From NCBI GenBank assembly GCA_036898135.1, contig CM072517.1:66836604-66900603 (forward strand): a stretch of 64,000 nt of DNA. Reading direction: 5' to 3'. Each line of letters begins with the position of its first letter. Positions within the stretch are counted from its first letter, which is position 1. The notes beneath the pieces are model-generated. The model was not told the DNA's origin, searched no databases, and saw only the letters and a list, made by a program, of their open reading frames with translations. Source of the DNA: Oncomelania hupensis. Taxonomy: Eukaryota; Mollusca; Gastropoda; Littorinimorpha; Pomatiopsidae. This document shows, in pieces, positions 9,545-20,879 of the stretch. Both the position numbers and the translations under genes were made by a program.

Positions 9545-11127
9545 TGTAACAGCATAAATATTGACGACAAACATGTAGGAAATTAGCTTAGCGAAACAGA
9601 GATACCATCGAAACGTAACTGGACGTTAATACAACAGTTAGCCAACAAGCAGCCCACACATGGCAAATTAACTTCCTTGAAACAGTCACACCGCCAAGAG
9701 CTACCGATACCATCAACAGGCTTGGCGACCAAGAATTCTAAATAGCATACTTTAGTCAAAAACTAACCATAGCGTTGTCTTCGATTAAATAACTTAACTC
9801 CACCATGAGACACTAAGTAGCTCACTCCAGCCAAAAGTTACCAAGATGATGTCACCCGTATTGGGCAGGCACCGCTTATCGTTATTGCATCTGTTCTTCA
9901 CTCTATCCCTGATACTCCACTTGAAAAGTGAGTATGCGTGTCCAGTGACGAGAGAGAAGGGGAGGAACTATTCAAATTAGAACCATAATTCTGTAGAGGC
10001 GAGATTAACGAAAACGAGAAATAAAACGATTGGTCAGAAGACTCCTAGGGACGTTTGCATACCCTTGGGGACCAAAAATCAGCTAGTCAGTCGCAAAAGA
10101 ACTGTTAAGCTGTGAGGGTCGACCAAGGGAACAAACTGCAGTGTTCGTCTATCTCCATCTCATCAAGAGGGTGCTAGAGACGTAAAAGACGATTTCACGA
10201 GTCCCAGAGTCTACAAGTAAGATAACACTAATAGTTTTGATATGTGTATGTTTATTGTATATTGATTGCCATGTATAAATAATATGTTCTTGATATATAG
10301 TTACAGAAACAGATTATTGTTTCTGAGACAGTATGCATGTGGTTTGATGTACCTTAGCCTTAAGATTCGAATTGAATTGTGCATATGGGAACCCTGCAGG
10401 TGTCTGATGCTATAGACACTTTGCAGAGGAGACCGCACCCTTATAGCTAACGAGAATACTGTAGCCAGAGCTCCGACTTTTACAGGTCGGGCCTGGGATC
10501 ATCAAAGTTTGTGGAGACGAACGCCTGACCGTCGCTCCCGTGGAACCAAGGAGAACTACCACGATTCTACCTGACCACGTCCAAACCCCACAGCTTCAAG
10601 AGCGACCCGACTTACCTTAGCTAAGTCCCCCCACAACAACTGAGTCATACCCTCGAGAAACTAGAACCTTTGAAACTTACGAACAGTGAAAATCGTAACC
10701 GCAGGTAGCAAATGACGAAAGAAACCTGTTAAAACATTTTCCCAGCACTTGGAACTATATTACTTATTAATTTACCGATTAATGCAGAAATGTTAAAGTT
10801 TGTGTTGAATATATAAAAAGTTAAATTACATACATACGACTGGTGTCATTCTATTTGTATTGTTGTGTAGTTATTAGTTTTCTTCTCTTGAGACATAATA
10901 ATCTAGTCTTTTGATTAGTCATCACCGGTTCTCAAGTTGAGCCAAATGATACTAAAATTCCCGAGAACAAATATAAATTTTATGTGACCAAAGTACCGTG
11001 ACCTGTCTCTCACACCACTTTAGGACTTCTGGTAAAAGAACGATCGATAGTGGTAGCGCATCGCCCATCTATCAATAAGTCTTACCCCCTAGTAAGATAA
11101 ACGTATCTTCCCCAGAATATCATCACA
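9545..11127 (+). repeat. 5' LTR
   Basis: 1583 bp, TGTAACAGCATAAATATTG to ATCATCACA. It matches 15965-17546 except at 9561-region (G/A), 10519-region (C/T), a C-run indel near 10628 and T/G near 10821. It should contain the promoter and polyadenylation signals; AATAATATG-rich and TATAAATAA-like motifs (about 10270) are present but I cannot place the start site. Confidence 0.96.
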
Positions 11128-11129
11128 TA

Positions 11130-11147
11130 TGGGGGCTCGTCCGGTAT
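11130..11147 (+). promoter_or_regulatory. Primer-binding site, tRNA-Pro-like
   Basis: TGGGGGCTCGTCCGGTAT begins two bases after the LTR. It differs at one position from the proline-tRNA primer site used by murine leukaemia-type retroviruses, so tRNA-Pro is the likely primer for minus-strand synthesis. Confidence 0.8.
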
Positions 11148-11496
11148 TTAAATTTTTGTATCTATATCTTGAGTAACCTAAGATAATACCGAATAGAAAA
11201 CATTACCTTACTTAGGATTCGTAACAGTGGTCTAGTACAAAATCCGAGAGTTGACTCAGTTACATTGGGAAAAACATTTCTTGATTTTTTGGATTGCATG
11301 AATTGAATTGATTGTTGTATGCACATGTATGTATTGATTGATGTAAGATAATTGTTTCTTATGCATTGATCGAAAATTGTTGTGGATCGCTGGTAACATC
11401 TCACATAGGGATATTGATTGTACTTGTGTTAAACTAGATTGACTAATAGTATTTAGGTTATCTTGCTTTTGGACTCTGGAGATCTAGAAATCTATC
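11148..11496 (+). other. Leader between primer site and gag
   Basis: About 350 bp with no long frame. By position it should hold the packaging signal; no specific motif can be named. Confidence 0.4.
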
Positions 11497-14400
11497 ATGG
11501 CCGACTTCATAAAAGTACGCCGTGAATTAAGGGAGGAGGGAATAGCACTAGGTCTGGCAGGGCAAGATTTAATCACGTATGTAACCTCAGAATGGGATAA
11601 ATTGGAAAAAACCCGTGCTGAAGACAGAGATCGTGCGGACAAGGCTGCTGAAAAGTTAAGACTCCTTGAGTTGGAAGAGGCAGAGAGCACGCTCGGCAGC
11701 AGAAAAGTTAAAAGGCATGGAATTAGATATGGCAGAACGTCTAAAAAAGATGGAAATTGAAGCAAGGGAAAAGGAAAGGGACCAGTTGATAGCAGCTCGG
11801 GCAACTGACCCGAATATTAGCCTACTGTCAAACTCATCTGACAACCCTCCCCAACCTCCGTCCATCACTCCAGGCATGAATTTTTTCCTAAGTCCATTTG
11901 ACGAGAAAGTTGATAGGATAGATGCATATCTTGATCGGTTTGAGCGCTTAGCACAGGAATTCGAACTTGACTATAACAAATGGAACATAAAATTAGCTCA
12001 AGGATTAAGAGGTACAGCCTATGACGTGTATACGAAATTGCCCACAGGACAAAGTAACGATTACCCAGCTCTAAAGAAAGCACTTTTGATATGGTTCGAG
12101 TTGACCGCCGAAACCTACCGTAAGAAATTGCGCAACTCGCGGAAAGAGAAAGGTGAAAGCCACAGTCAGTTTGTAGACAGATTGGAAACCTACTTGCGTA
12201 AATGGTTAGCCTTATCCAACCTAGAAGAATCATTCGCAGATCTTGCTGAACTAATCCTTAGCGAACAGTTACGCGAATCGATGACACCAGAAACTAGGAT
12301 GTTCACCGCGGAACAAGGTGCCGAGAACTTAGCTGATCTAATCAAACTAGCGGACCGTTACACCACCGCGCATGAAAACGAAGCTAAACGCAAGGTAACA
12401 GATAAACCCAGCAGAGATGGAAACAACCAGAAACTCCACCCACAACAAACACAGCAGTCTAATCAGAATCAGCAGAATTCGGATAACAAGAAAACCCAAA
12501 ACTCGGTAAAACCGCCCGGTCAAGGTCAAAACCCCCGGAAATATTGTTCTAACTGCAAAAGGACTAACCATAACACAGTTGATTGCCGTAGAACAGCGAA
12601 TCAAACGCACACAGTGGCTGTAAGTCAAACTAGTACCGTTGAGCCGGAGACTTCAGATAAGTCCCGACCCCCAGTCAGTGAAAAAGTTGTAGTGAACGGG
12701 AAAACCGCGTCATGTCTATACGACACCGGATTATCGTACGATGCAATCGTCAGTCGAACTCTTGTAGCAGCTGAGGACATCACCGACGAGACCGTCACTT
12801 TGCAAGGCCCTGATCGATCCATACCCGCCTCCACCTTACCAATCGCGATAGTCCATGTAGACTCCCGATATGTGTCAGGAAAAGTAAAAGCGGCAGTAAT
12901 GGATGCACCTTTGTATGACATCATACTAGGGTGCAAATATGTGTATTTAGGGACGCCAATTGCGCCGGCATCGGTTGCATCAGTCCAAACTAGAGCACAG
13001 ATAAGACAGGACGCTGCAGATAATCTCCCTGCTAATCCGGCACCAGCCGAGATGAGGGCAGATCAACTAGCTGACCCCACATTAGCTAAATGCTACAAAA
13101 AACTCCCTCAGGCGCATAACCCACCTAAGAAAGGAGAGTTCTTTGAGAAAAACGGACTACTGTACAGACAGACAGACCACGACCACTCTCAATTAGTTGT
13201 CCCTGCCAAACATAGACCACAGGTACTAGAGGTAGGACACGCCATTGCATTTAGCGGGCACATGGGCGTGAGTGCAACAATTCAGAGAATTACCGCTCAC
13301 TATCATTGGCCGGGAATAACAGGAGACATTACGCGCTTTGTCCGCTCCTGTCCCCAGTGCCAGAAGGTAGCATCAAAGAGATGGACAGTCCCAGTAACGC
13401 TAGGCGAAATGCCCGTCACCGGTACCCCATTCCACAGAGTAGCAGTAGACATCGTAGGCCCACTGCCGCTCACCAAAAAGCGCAATCGGTATGTCCTAAC
13501 CTTAGTGGATACTTGCACCATGTGGTGTGAAGCAACACCCCTTCCTACTATCGATACCAAACGAGTAGCAGAAGCGCTGGTCACTATGTTCACACGAGTT
13601 GGATTTCCCGATCAAATCTTAACAGATAACGGATCGCAGTTTACGGGAAAGATGATGCAAGAAGTATTCTCTCTCATTAAGACGAAACACGTTCGTTCAT
13701 CTCCCTACCACCCTCAGAGTAACGGTCAAGTCGAACGGTTTAACGGTACGCTAATTTCCATCCTGCGCAAACTCGTAAACGAAAAGCCAGAGACTTGGGA
13801 TACCTACGTAGCAGCCGCGCTGTTCGCGTATCGTGAGGTTCCGCACGCGTCAACGGGATTTCCCCCGGCAACCTTGTTATTTGGTCGTCCGATAGCCGGT
13901 CCACTGGAAGCACTGAAGCGAGGATGGACAGATTCTCAGGTAGACGAAGAGGTTAAAACAGCTACCCAATACGTAACGGAATTACGTAGCCGCCTACACT
14001 CTACCTGGCAACTCGCAACGTCTGCCATCAAACAAGCTCGCGCGCGACAGGCTCGGCACTACAACAAAAACACCAAAGAGCGAGAATTAGCTGAAGGAGA
14101 CAAAGTCCTACTCCTACTCCCCAGCGGGTCCAACAAACTAGAAATTGCATGGCAAGGCCCGTACGTAGTCACGCAAAAAGTGTCGCGAACAAACTACCGG
14201 ATCAAGGTAAAGGGAAAAGAGAGAATGTACCACATCAACTTGCTCAAACGGTACCTAGACCGCGATGACGCAACATCCACAGATCATTTAATGGCCTTGT
14301 CTATAGCTGAAGAAGTCGAAGCAACAGAGGATTTAGCTATCGAGTATCCGCTTAAAAGTAGCGAGACGTACAGAGACGTAGCTATCAACCCAAAACTATC

Positions 14401-15862
14401 GACAGACAGACAAAGACAGATAATGGAGATAGTTGCACAACACCAAGCAGTGTTGACGGACATACCTGGACAGACACCGTTAGTTGAAGTGACAATGACC
14501 TTGACTGACACTACCCCTGTCCGAGTAAAACCGTACCCTATCCCTCTGGCCAAACAAACCGCTGTCATGCAGGAGATAGCCACCCTATTAGAGGCTGGAA
14601 TAATTTCCCCCTCAACCTCCCCATACAGCGCTGGAATAGTCCTATTACGCAAACCAAGCGGAGAACATCGCTTATGCATTGACTACCGCAGACTGAATGC
14701 CGTGACGGAATTCCAAGCCGAACCGCTACCAGACACAGCACAACTGTTCGCGAAATTGCATAACGCAAAATACTTTTCGCGAATAGACCTAAGCAAAGGG
14801 TACTATCAGATACCGGTGCCAGAGCACCTAAGACCGTATCTAGCCTTCAGTACAGCTGATGGCCACTATGAGTTCAATGTCTTACCGTTTGGACTGAACA
14901 ACGCACCAAGCATTTTCTCACGCATGATGAAACAACTTCTCGCGCCCATTCAAGAAGAAGAACTCCATCACTTTATGGATGATATCTTAATCGCGACCCA
15001 CACCTGGGATGACCACTTAAGACTTCTCTCTACCGTTCTTCAGCGACTTAGGGAAACCGGACTAACAGCCCGACCGACAAAGTGCCTGCTAGGATACGAA
15101 GAGATAGAATTTCTCGGTCACACACTCAGACACGGCAGTCTTCTTCCGGAAGACAAGAACATCGCGAAAATGAACAAGGCACCGCGCCCGATACACAAGA
15201 AGGATGTGCAATCGTTTCTAGGCCTATGTGGCTACTACCAGAAATTCGTTGCAAACTTCAATTCCATCGCCGCGCCATTGTCTGATCTAACCAAGAAGAA
15301 AGCGCCCGAGAAAGTAGAATGGAATGCCGAGTGCGAAGATGCGTTCCAAACCCTGAAAGCTAGACTCACCTCACAACCCATCCTGAAGTTGCCCGATGCA
15401 ACCCAACCATTCGTGCTACGCACAGATGCGAGCAATCAAGGTTTAGGAGCAACCCTACTACAATCTGACCCCAATGACCCCACACTTCTCCTGCCAGTCG
15501 CGTATGCCAGCCGGAAATTAAACAAAGCTGAACACAATTACGCAACAGTAGAAAAAGAATGTTTGGCATTGGTCTGGGCCATCCAGAAATTCCAGATGTA
15601 TTTGTATGGCGCTCATTTCAAGGTGCAGTGCGACCACCAACCCTTAACCTTCCTTGCGTCATCGCAGAAACTCAACGCCAGACTCATGCGTTGGTCACTC
15701 TTGCTACAGCCCTACTCATTTCATGTAGAATACATACCCGGAAAGAGTAACCACGGAGCTGACTACCTCAGCAGATACCCCGTGCCCACTGTAGACAAAC
15801 CTAACCTTGCTTCCAACCCCTCACAGTTGCGGGTGGATGCACCCAGCTTTGTACCCCAGTGA
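11497..15862 (+). CDS. gag-pol: Gag-pol polyprotein (gag, protease, integrase, RT, RNase H) with one frameshift
   Basis: Translation should start at ATG 11497 (MADFIKVRRELREEG). That frame ends at 11760; the rest is one open frame from about 11650 to TAA-type end at 15862. The break sits in a GAGAG run near 11680, in a coiled-coil part of gag, which looks like a small deletion in this copy rather than a recoding site. Numbering codons from 11666: gag core about 70-230; CCHC knuckle CSNCKRTNHNTVDC near 294; protease LYDTG near 353; integrase zinc finger (HMG.., HYHWPG, CPQC) 520-562; integrase catalytic residues in VDIVGPLP (about 595), TDNGSQF (654) and QVERFNG (690); GPYVV near 830; RT IDYRRLN near 1002 and FMDD near 1104; RNase H TDAS (about 1253), KECLAL (1297) and CDHQPL (1322). 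All catalytic residues expected of these domains are present. No env gene follows. Confidence 0.93.
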
Positions 15863-15944
15863 CCTCTTCCCCAGTACTCTATGTAAATAATGCATGTACA
15901 TATTTGCGCCACCATTTCAGTACCAATTCTTACCCACGTGTAAG

Positions 15945-15964
15945 AATAGTTTTTTGGGGGCCTA
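15945..15964 (+). promoter_or_regulatory. Candidate polypurine tract region
   Basis: GGGGG at 15956-15960 lies just before the 3' LTR, after a T run. A short G run in this place is where plus-strand synthesis would prime, but the tract is short and interrupted, so the call is weak. Confidence 0.4.
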
Positions 15965-17546
15965 TGTAACAGCATAAATATTGACAACAAACATGTAGGA
16001 AATTAGCTTAGCGAAACAGAGATACCATCGAAACGTAACTGGACGTTAATACAACAGTTAGCCAACAAGCAGCCCACACATGGCAAATTAACTTCCTTGA
16101 AACAGTCACACCGCCAAGAGCTACCGATACCATCAACAGGCTTGGCGACCAAGAATTCTAAATAGCATACTTTAGTCAAAAACTAACCATAGCGTTGTCT
16201 TCGATTAAATAACTTAACTCCACCATGAGACACTAAGTAGCTCACTCCAGCCAAAAGTTACCAAGATGATGTCACCCGTATTGGGCAGGCACCGCTTATC
16301 GTTATTGCATCTGTTCTTCACTCTATCCCTGATACTCCACTTGAAAAGTGAGTATGCGTGTCCAGTGACGAGAGAGAAGGGGAGGAACTATTCAAATTAG
16401 AACCATAATTCTGTAGAGGCGAGATTAACGAAAACGAGAAATAAAACGATTGGTCAGAAGACTCCTAGGGACGTTTGCATACCCTTGGGGACCAAAAATC
16501 AGCTAGTCAGTCGCAAAAGAACTGTTAAGCTGTGAGGGTCGACCAAGGGAACAAACTGCAGTGTTCGTCTATCTCCATCTCATCAAGAGGGTGCTAGAGA
16601 CGTAAAAGACGATTTCACGAGTCCCAGAGTCTACAAGTAAGATAACACTAATAGTTTTGATATGTGTATGTTTATTGTATATTGATTGCCATGTATAAAT
16701 AATATGTTCTTGATATATAGTTACAGAAACAGATTATTGTTTCTGAGACAGTATGCATGTGGTTTGATGTACCTTAGCCTTAAGATTCGAATTGAATTGT
16801 GCATATGGGAACCCTGCAGGTGTCTGATGCTATAGACACTTTGCAGAGGAGACCGCACCCTTATAGCTAACGAGAATACTGTAGCCAGAGCTCCGACTTT
16901 TACAGGTCGGGCCTGGGATCATCAAAGTTTGTGGAGATGAACGCCTGACCGTCGCTCCCGTGGAACCAAGGAGAACTACCACGATTCTACCTGACCACGT
17001 CCAAACCCCACAGCTTCAAGAGCGACCCGACTTACCTTAGCTAAGTCCCCCACAACAACTGAGTCATACCCTCGAGAAACTAGAACCTTTGAAACTTACG
17101 AACAGTGAAAATCGTAACCGCAGGTAGCAAATGACGAAAGAAACCTGTTAAAACATTTTCCCAGCACTTGGAACTATATTACTTATTAATTTACCGATTA
17201 ATGCAGAAATGTTAAAGTTTGTGTTGAATATATAAAAAGTGAAATTACATACATACGACTGGTGTCATTCTATTTGTATTGTTGTGTAGTTATTAGTTTT
17301 CTTCTCTTGAGACATAATAATCTAGTCTTTTGATTAGTCATCACCGGTTCTCAAGTTGAGCCAAATGATACTAAAATTCCCGAGAACAAATATAAATTTT
17401 ATGTGACCAAAGTACCGTGACCTGTCTCTCACACCACTTTAGGACTTCTGGTAAAAGAACGATCGATAGTGGTAGCGCATCGCCCATCTATCAATAAGTC
17501 TTACCCCCTAGTAAGATAAACGTATCTTCCCCAGAATATCATCACA
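15965..17546 (+). repeat. 3' LTR
   Basis: 1582 bp, TGTAACAGC to ATCATCACA, followed directly by the second ATGAT. It is nearly identical to the 5' LTR (three substitutions, one indel). Confidence 0.96.
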
Positions 17547-17551
17547 ATGAT

Positions 17552-20470
17552 CTAGGATAGATCTAAGGCATGGAAGAATGGGTGAGTGTTAGTAGTTTTG
17601 TGTATACATGTATGGTGGAATAATTAACTCATAACTGTGTGTTAAATGTGTACACATGGGTATGTTACTGGTTATCTGTTTATGCATGTGTGCTAGTGTT
17701 CATAGATTTGTATTTTGGTATGGAAGTTGTGTTTGATAGTATATCAAAAGGTATTAATATTGTATGTCTATGTTTTAATAGTTTTGATATTGTTATCTCC
17801 TTCCTTCTTGCACTGCTAAACAAATATCCATGCCATGTGTTTGGACAATAAAGAATCTTGAATCTTGACAGTTACTAATACATTGTTTATTGTGAGTAAC
17901 ACACAGTAGAGGATGTGTGTAGCCAACCCTTGCAAGGATTTTACTATCTTTCGAGTTTTTCCTTTATGTTTAATGGATGACGGTGAAGAAATACTTGTCA
18001 TTCCTCTTACAGAAACAGAAATAAAATGTGTATTCATGAACTGATTTTAACGACCCTTTGTCAATCAATGTTTGCTTGTCTGAAATTCTAGCTGTGTGGT
18101 ATGAACAAAATTTGACTGCATGTGGTCACGTATTACACCTTACACAAAACATCACTTACAAACAAGACACATGCATACTTTAATGGTAAATATATAAAAT
18201 AATAGCACACCACCTAACATAGTATGCATGAGCCTATGTTTAGTCTTTTATTACACCATGACATTTTAAGCAACAACAAAAAAATATCTTGGATGATTAT
18301 CTTTTTCTTATATATAGATTTCTCTTATATAGCGCACTTACAAGCTCAGAGAGCTTCTCAAGGCGCTGGCCCGTAATATCCAGCAACCACAAAATAGTTT
18401 GCTGAAGTCAGGATTTCTTATCATAATGATGACATAATCCACAAAAAGCCAATTCTTTTCTAAAGCAAACTTTATTGGTTTCATCCTTTTATTGTCATTG
18501 TCAACCATATTTGAGTTCTCTAATACTGGTGTCACAGAGGGTGCATCTAAAATAAATCATATTAAAATAAAAATATGAAAATAATCAACATAATGGTTAT
18601 TAAGCTAGACTAACATAATGCAGACCTATAAATCTGTATGGTTTTAGCTTAATATATTACCTGTATCTTTAGAAAATGAAAAAAATATAGCTATGCGGAG
18701 GCACAAAATGGCGTTCTAAAACGAACTCAGTTGCAGTCGTTATTTTCTAAGAAGAAAATGTATTGGAAAGGATATCGTAAATGAATCAATTATGCCAAAT
18801 TTATTGAGTATATATAAATAACTTCTCGAATGAATGCAAAGATTTTTTTTTTTTTAGTTTAATATTTGCATAATATTTGATATTAAAAAAAGCTTTTCGG
18901 ATGCTTCCAATCATGTTTTTTTCGTCATTGCTATGCTATTTTCGAAAAGGCTTTTTCAAATCGAGGCATCCAAAACAAAAAATACTTAAAAACCATTGTA
19001 TTTTGCAAAACGTTTAAACAAAAAACAGTACAGTGCTGTTTACTAAGTAACGATTTATAGCTTCGCATCCCAAATGTAGCATCCAAAATGCGAAATCATC
19101 GCAAACATTTTTTCATTCAAATTCACTTCTTCAAACTATTGTAGGCCTATATTTACATTCGCAAGGATATTCCTCACAAAATGATTACGTATACACAGGA
19201 AATAGGGAATTTCTGTGCATAAAAAAATGCAATTTACAGTGACGTGTCCCGATTTCCGTTTCCGTGTGCGTCCGAAATGCCATGTGCTTTCGAAGCAGTG
19301 TTTTGAAGACGACTTGATTTTTTTTTGCTTTTTTTTTTTCAAGTAATATTTTTCTCTAATTTCTTTGTATGTATCTTTGTATTCATAAATGATTATATGT
19401 AACAATACATTTTTGACTGTAAAAGAATGTTGCTGACTTTTAAAAAAAATTAAATTATTTTTATTTCTTTTTGTGTACAATTAGTGCGCAGTGTAATTTT
19501 GTCACATTGTTTTTACAACAATTAAGGTAAAATACATCTTAAAATTAATGCCAGCCATCCTACATCCCAGCCATCCTACATCATAATTGATTTATATACT
19601 ATTTTTTAAGAAACAAACTATACATCAAGCAAATAAAATTAATCTGTATAGCTTTCTGCTAACACTACAGCATTTCAGATACTACGGTGTCCCATTATTT
19701 CCTCCTCCTCCTCCCCTATGATTAATGGACTAACAATACACATAAAATTTAATGCCAACCATCTTACAACATCATATTTGACTAATATAAAGCAAAAAAC
19801 ATAAACAAAATCATCAAGCAAATAAAATAATCAATTAAATAAAACTTTTTACCAACAGCATTTCAGATGCTATGGTGTCCCTAAATTTCAAAGCTCATTA
19901 TTAGTTTTTAAAATGAGTTAAAATAGCTATTTCTTTCATAAACATTAAAACTCATATGCCTTTTACATGTGACATTAGCTGCAGTAATAAAAATTCAAAT
20001 AAACCCCAAAGTTTTGTTTCACCAAGATAAATATGATTTCAAATTTGGTTTCAAACGGGTTACACGCATTCCCTTCTCTGTCTTCCATGATAGTCAAAAT
20101 GCAACCGGAAAAACCTAGGCAAATTCGCAAGCCGGCGCATGCGCACAAACCCGAAGCGAACTTCGCAATAGGCTTTGAGAAGGCACACGTGCTCAGTCAG
20201 ACATCCAGTAATGTAGTATCCATGAGTTTACCTGTTGTGGGCGATTATCACTGATGTGGATACAGACCACAGAAGCAGAATATTGTCAGCATTTTGCACA
20301 TGCAAAGGAGGGTAGGTCAAGATTATTAATTATCATTATGTTAGTTGTTAATATTAGTATTACTAATATAATATTGCTATTTATATAGATCTACCATATA
20401 ATTATGGTACATATAGTAGATTTTATAATATACTATACATATTAATACTAGTAATAGTCTTATCTATGCA
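17552..20470. other. Mostly featureless AT-rich stretch
   Basis: No conserved protein frame is seen. A tail-like segment at 17790-17878 (ACAATAAAG followed by AATCTTGAATCTTGA) looks like the 3' end of a non-LTR element with short tandem repeats. At 18310-18370 TATAGCGCACTTACAAGC resembles the 3' tail shared by L2-type LINEs and SINEs. An ORF at 20033-20254 has no recognisable domain. Confidence 0.4.
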
Positions 20471-20481
20471 CTAGTTATTAC

Positions 20482-20803
20482 TAGATTTTTTTTGTTTTGT
20501 TATTACTTGCTCTCTGTTAGGCATAAACGAAGACGTTACCTTGTTGCATAATATGTAGGTCCACCGTTTGATTTTGTCAACATTCAGTTGCTCGTGTGGT
20601 TGTCCACATGCTTTTATCCAGCGTAAGCATTTCTCAAGATGGTAGTTGTACTTTCCAGGTTTCACAAAAGGAATACATTTGACGCCAATACATCGTTCTG
20701 GATATCTACTATCTGCGTTACACGTTCCCCACAAGCATCTTCTAGTAGTTTTGGCTGAAATTGGTTTCATGTTTTGTTGACTGGTAGTGCTATCCATCGC
20801 CAT
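20482..20803 (-). pseudogene. THAP-type zinc-finger exon
   Basis: On the minus strand, ATG 20803 starts MAMDSTTSQQNMKPISAK, followed by RCLWGTCNADSRYPER, GVKCIPFVKPG, CLRWIKACGRP-like CLRWIKACGQPHEQLN and a Cys near the end before a GTAACG donor-like site. The C-x4-C spacing, the conserved P/F/W positions and the final C match the THAP zinc finger used for sequence-specific DNA binding by P-element, Kolobok and related transposases. In known family members this exon is the first of a large transposase-like gene; the following exons are not found downstream on this strand. One extra residue (ILC) before the last cysteine may be a change that breaks the finger. Confidence 0.6.
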
Positions 20804-20879
20804 AATGAAAAGCTTGATACACTTTTCAAGGGAAGCTACTCTATTTAGTTTATACAGAGTTATTTCGGGAATAAGTCTA

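Larger units (their letters stand above)
9545..17546 (+). mobile_element. Complete Gmr1-like Gypsy (Ty3-class) LTR retrotransposon, TSD ATGAT
   Basis: The element is 8002 bp: LTR, tRNA primer site, gag-pol frame, LTR. ATGAT flanks it at 9540-9544 and 17547-17551. The LTRs start TG and end CA and differ by three substitutions and one indel over about 1.58 kb, so the insertion is recent. In pol the order is protease, integrase, reverse transcriptase, RNase H; integrase before RT is the Ty1/copia order, yet the RT, GPY/F and integrase motifs are Ty3/Gypsy-like. This combination defines the Gmr1 lineage first described in deuterostomes. One frameshift near 11680 is the only break I find. Confidence 0.95.

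Noticed and set aside
11666..11700. Separate gag start at 11666
   Set aside because: The codon there is TTG; the ATG at 11497 in the neighbouring frame gives a matching coiled-coil N-terminus.
14284..14768. Minus-strand ORFs within the Gypsy pol region
   Set aside because: Shadows of the reverse-transcriptase frame with no domain of their own.
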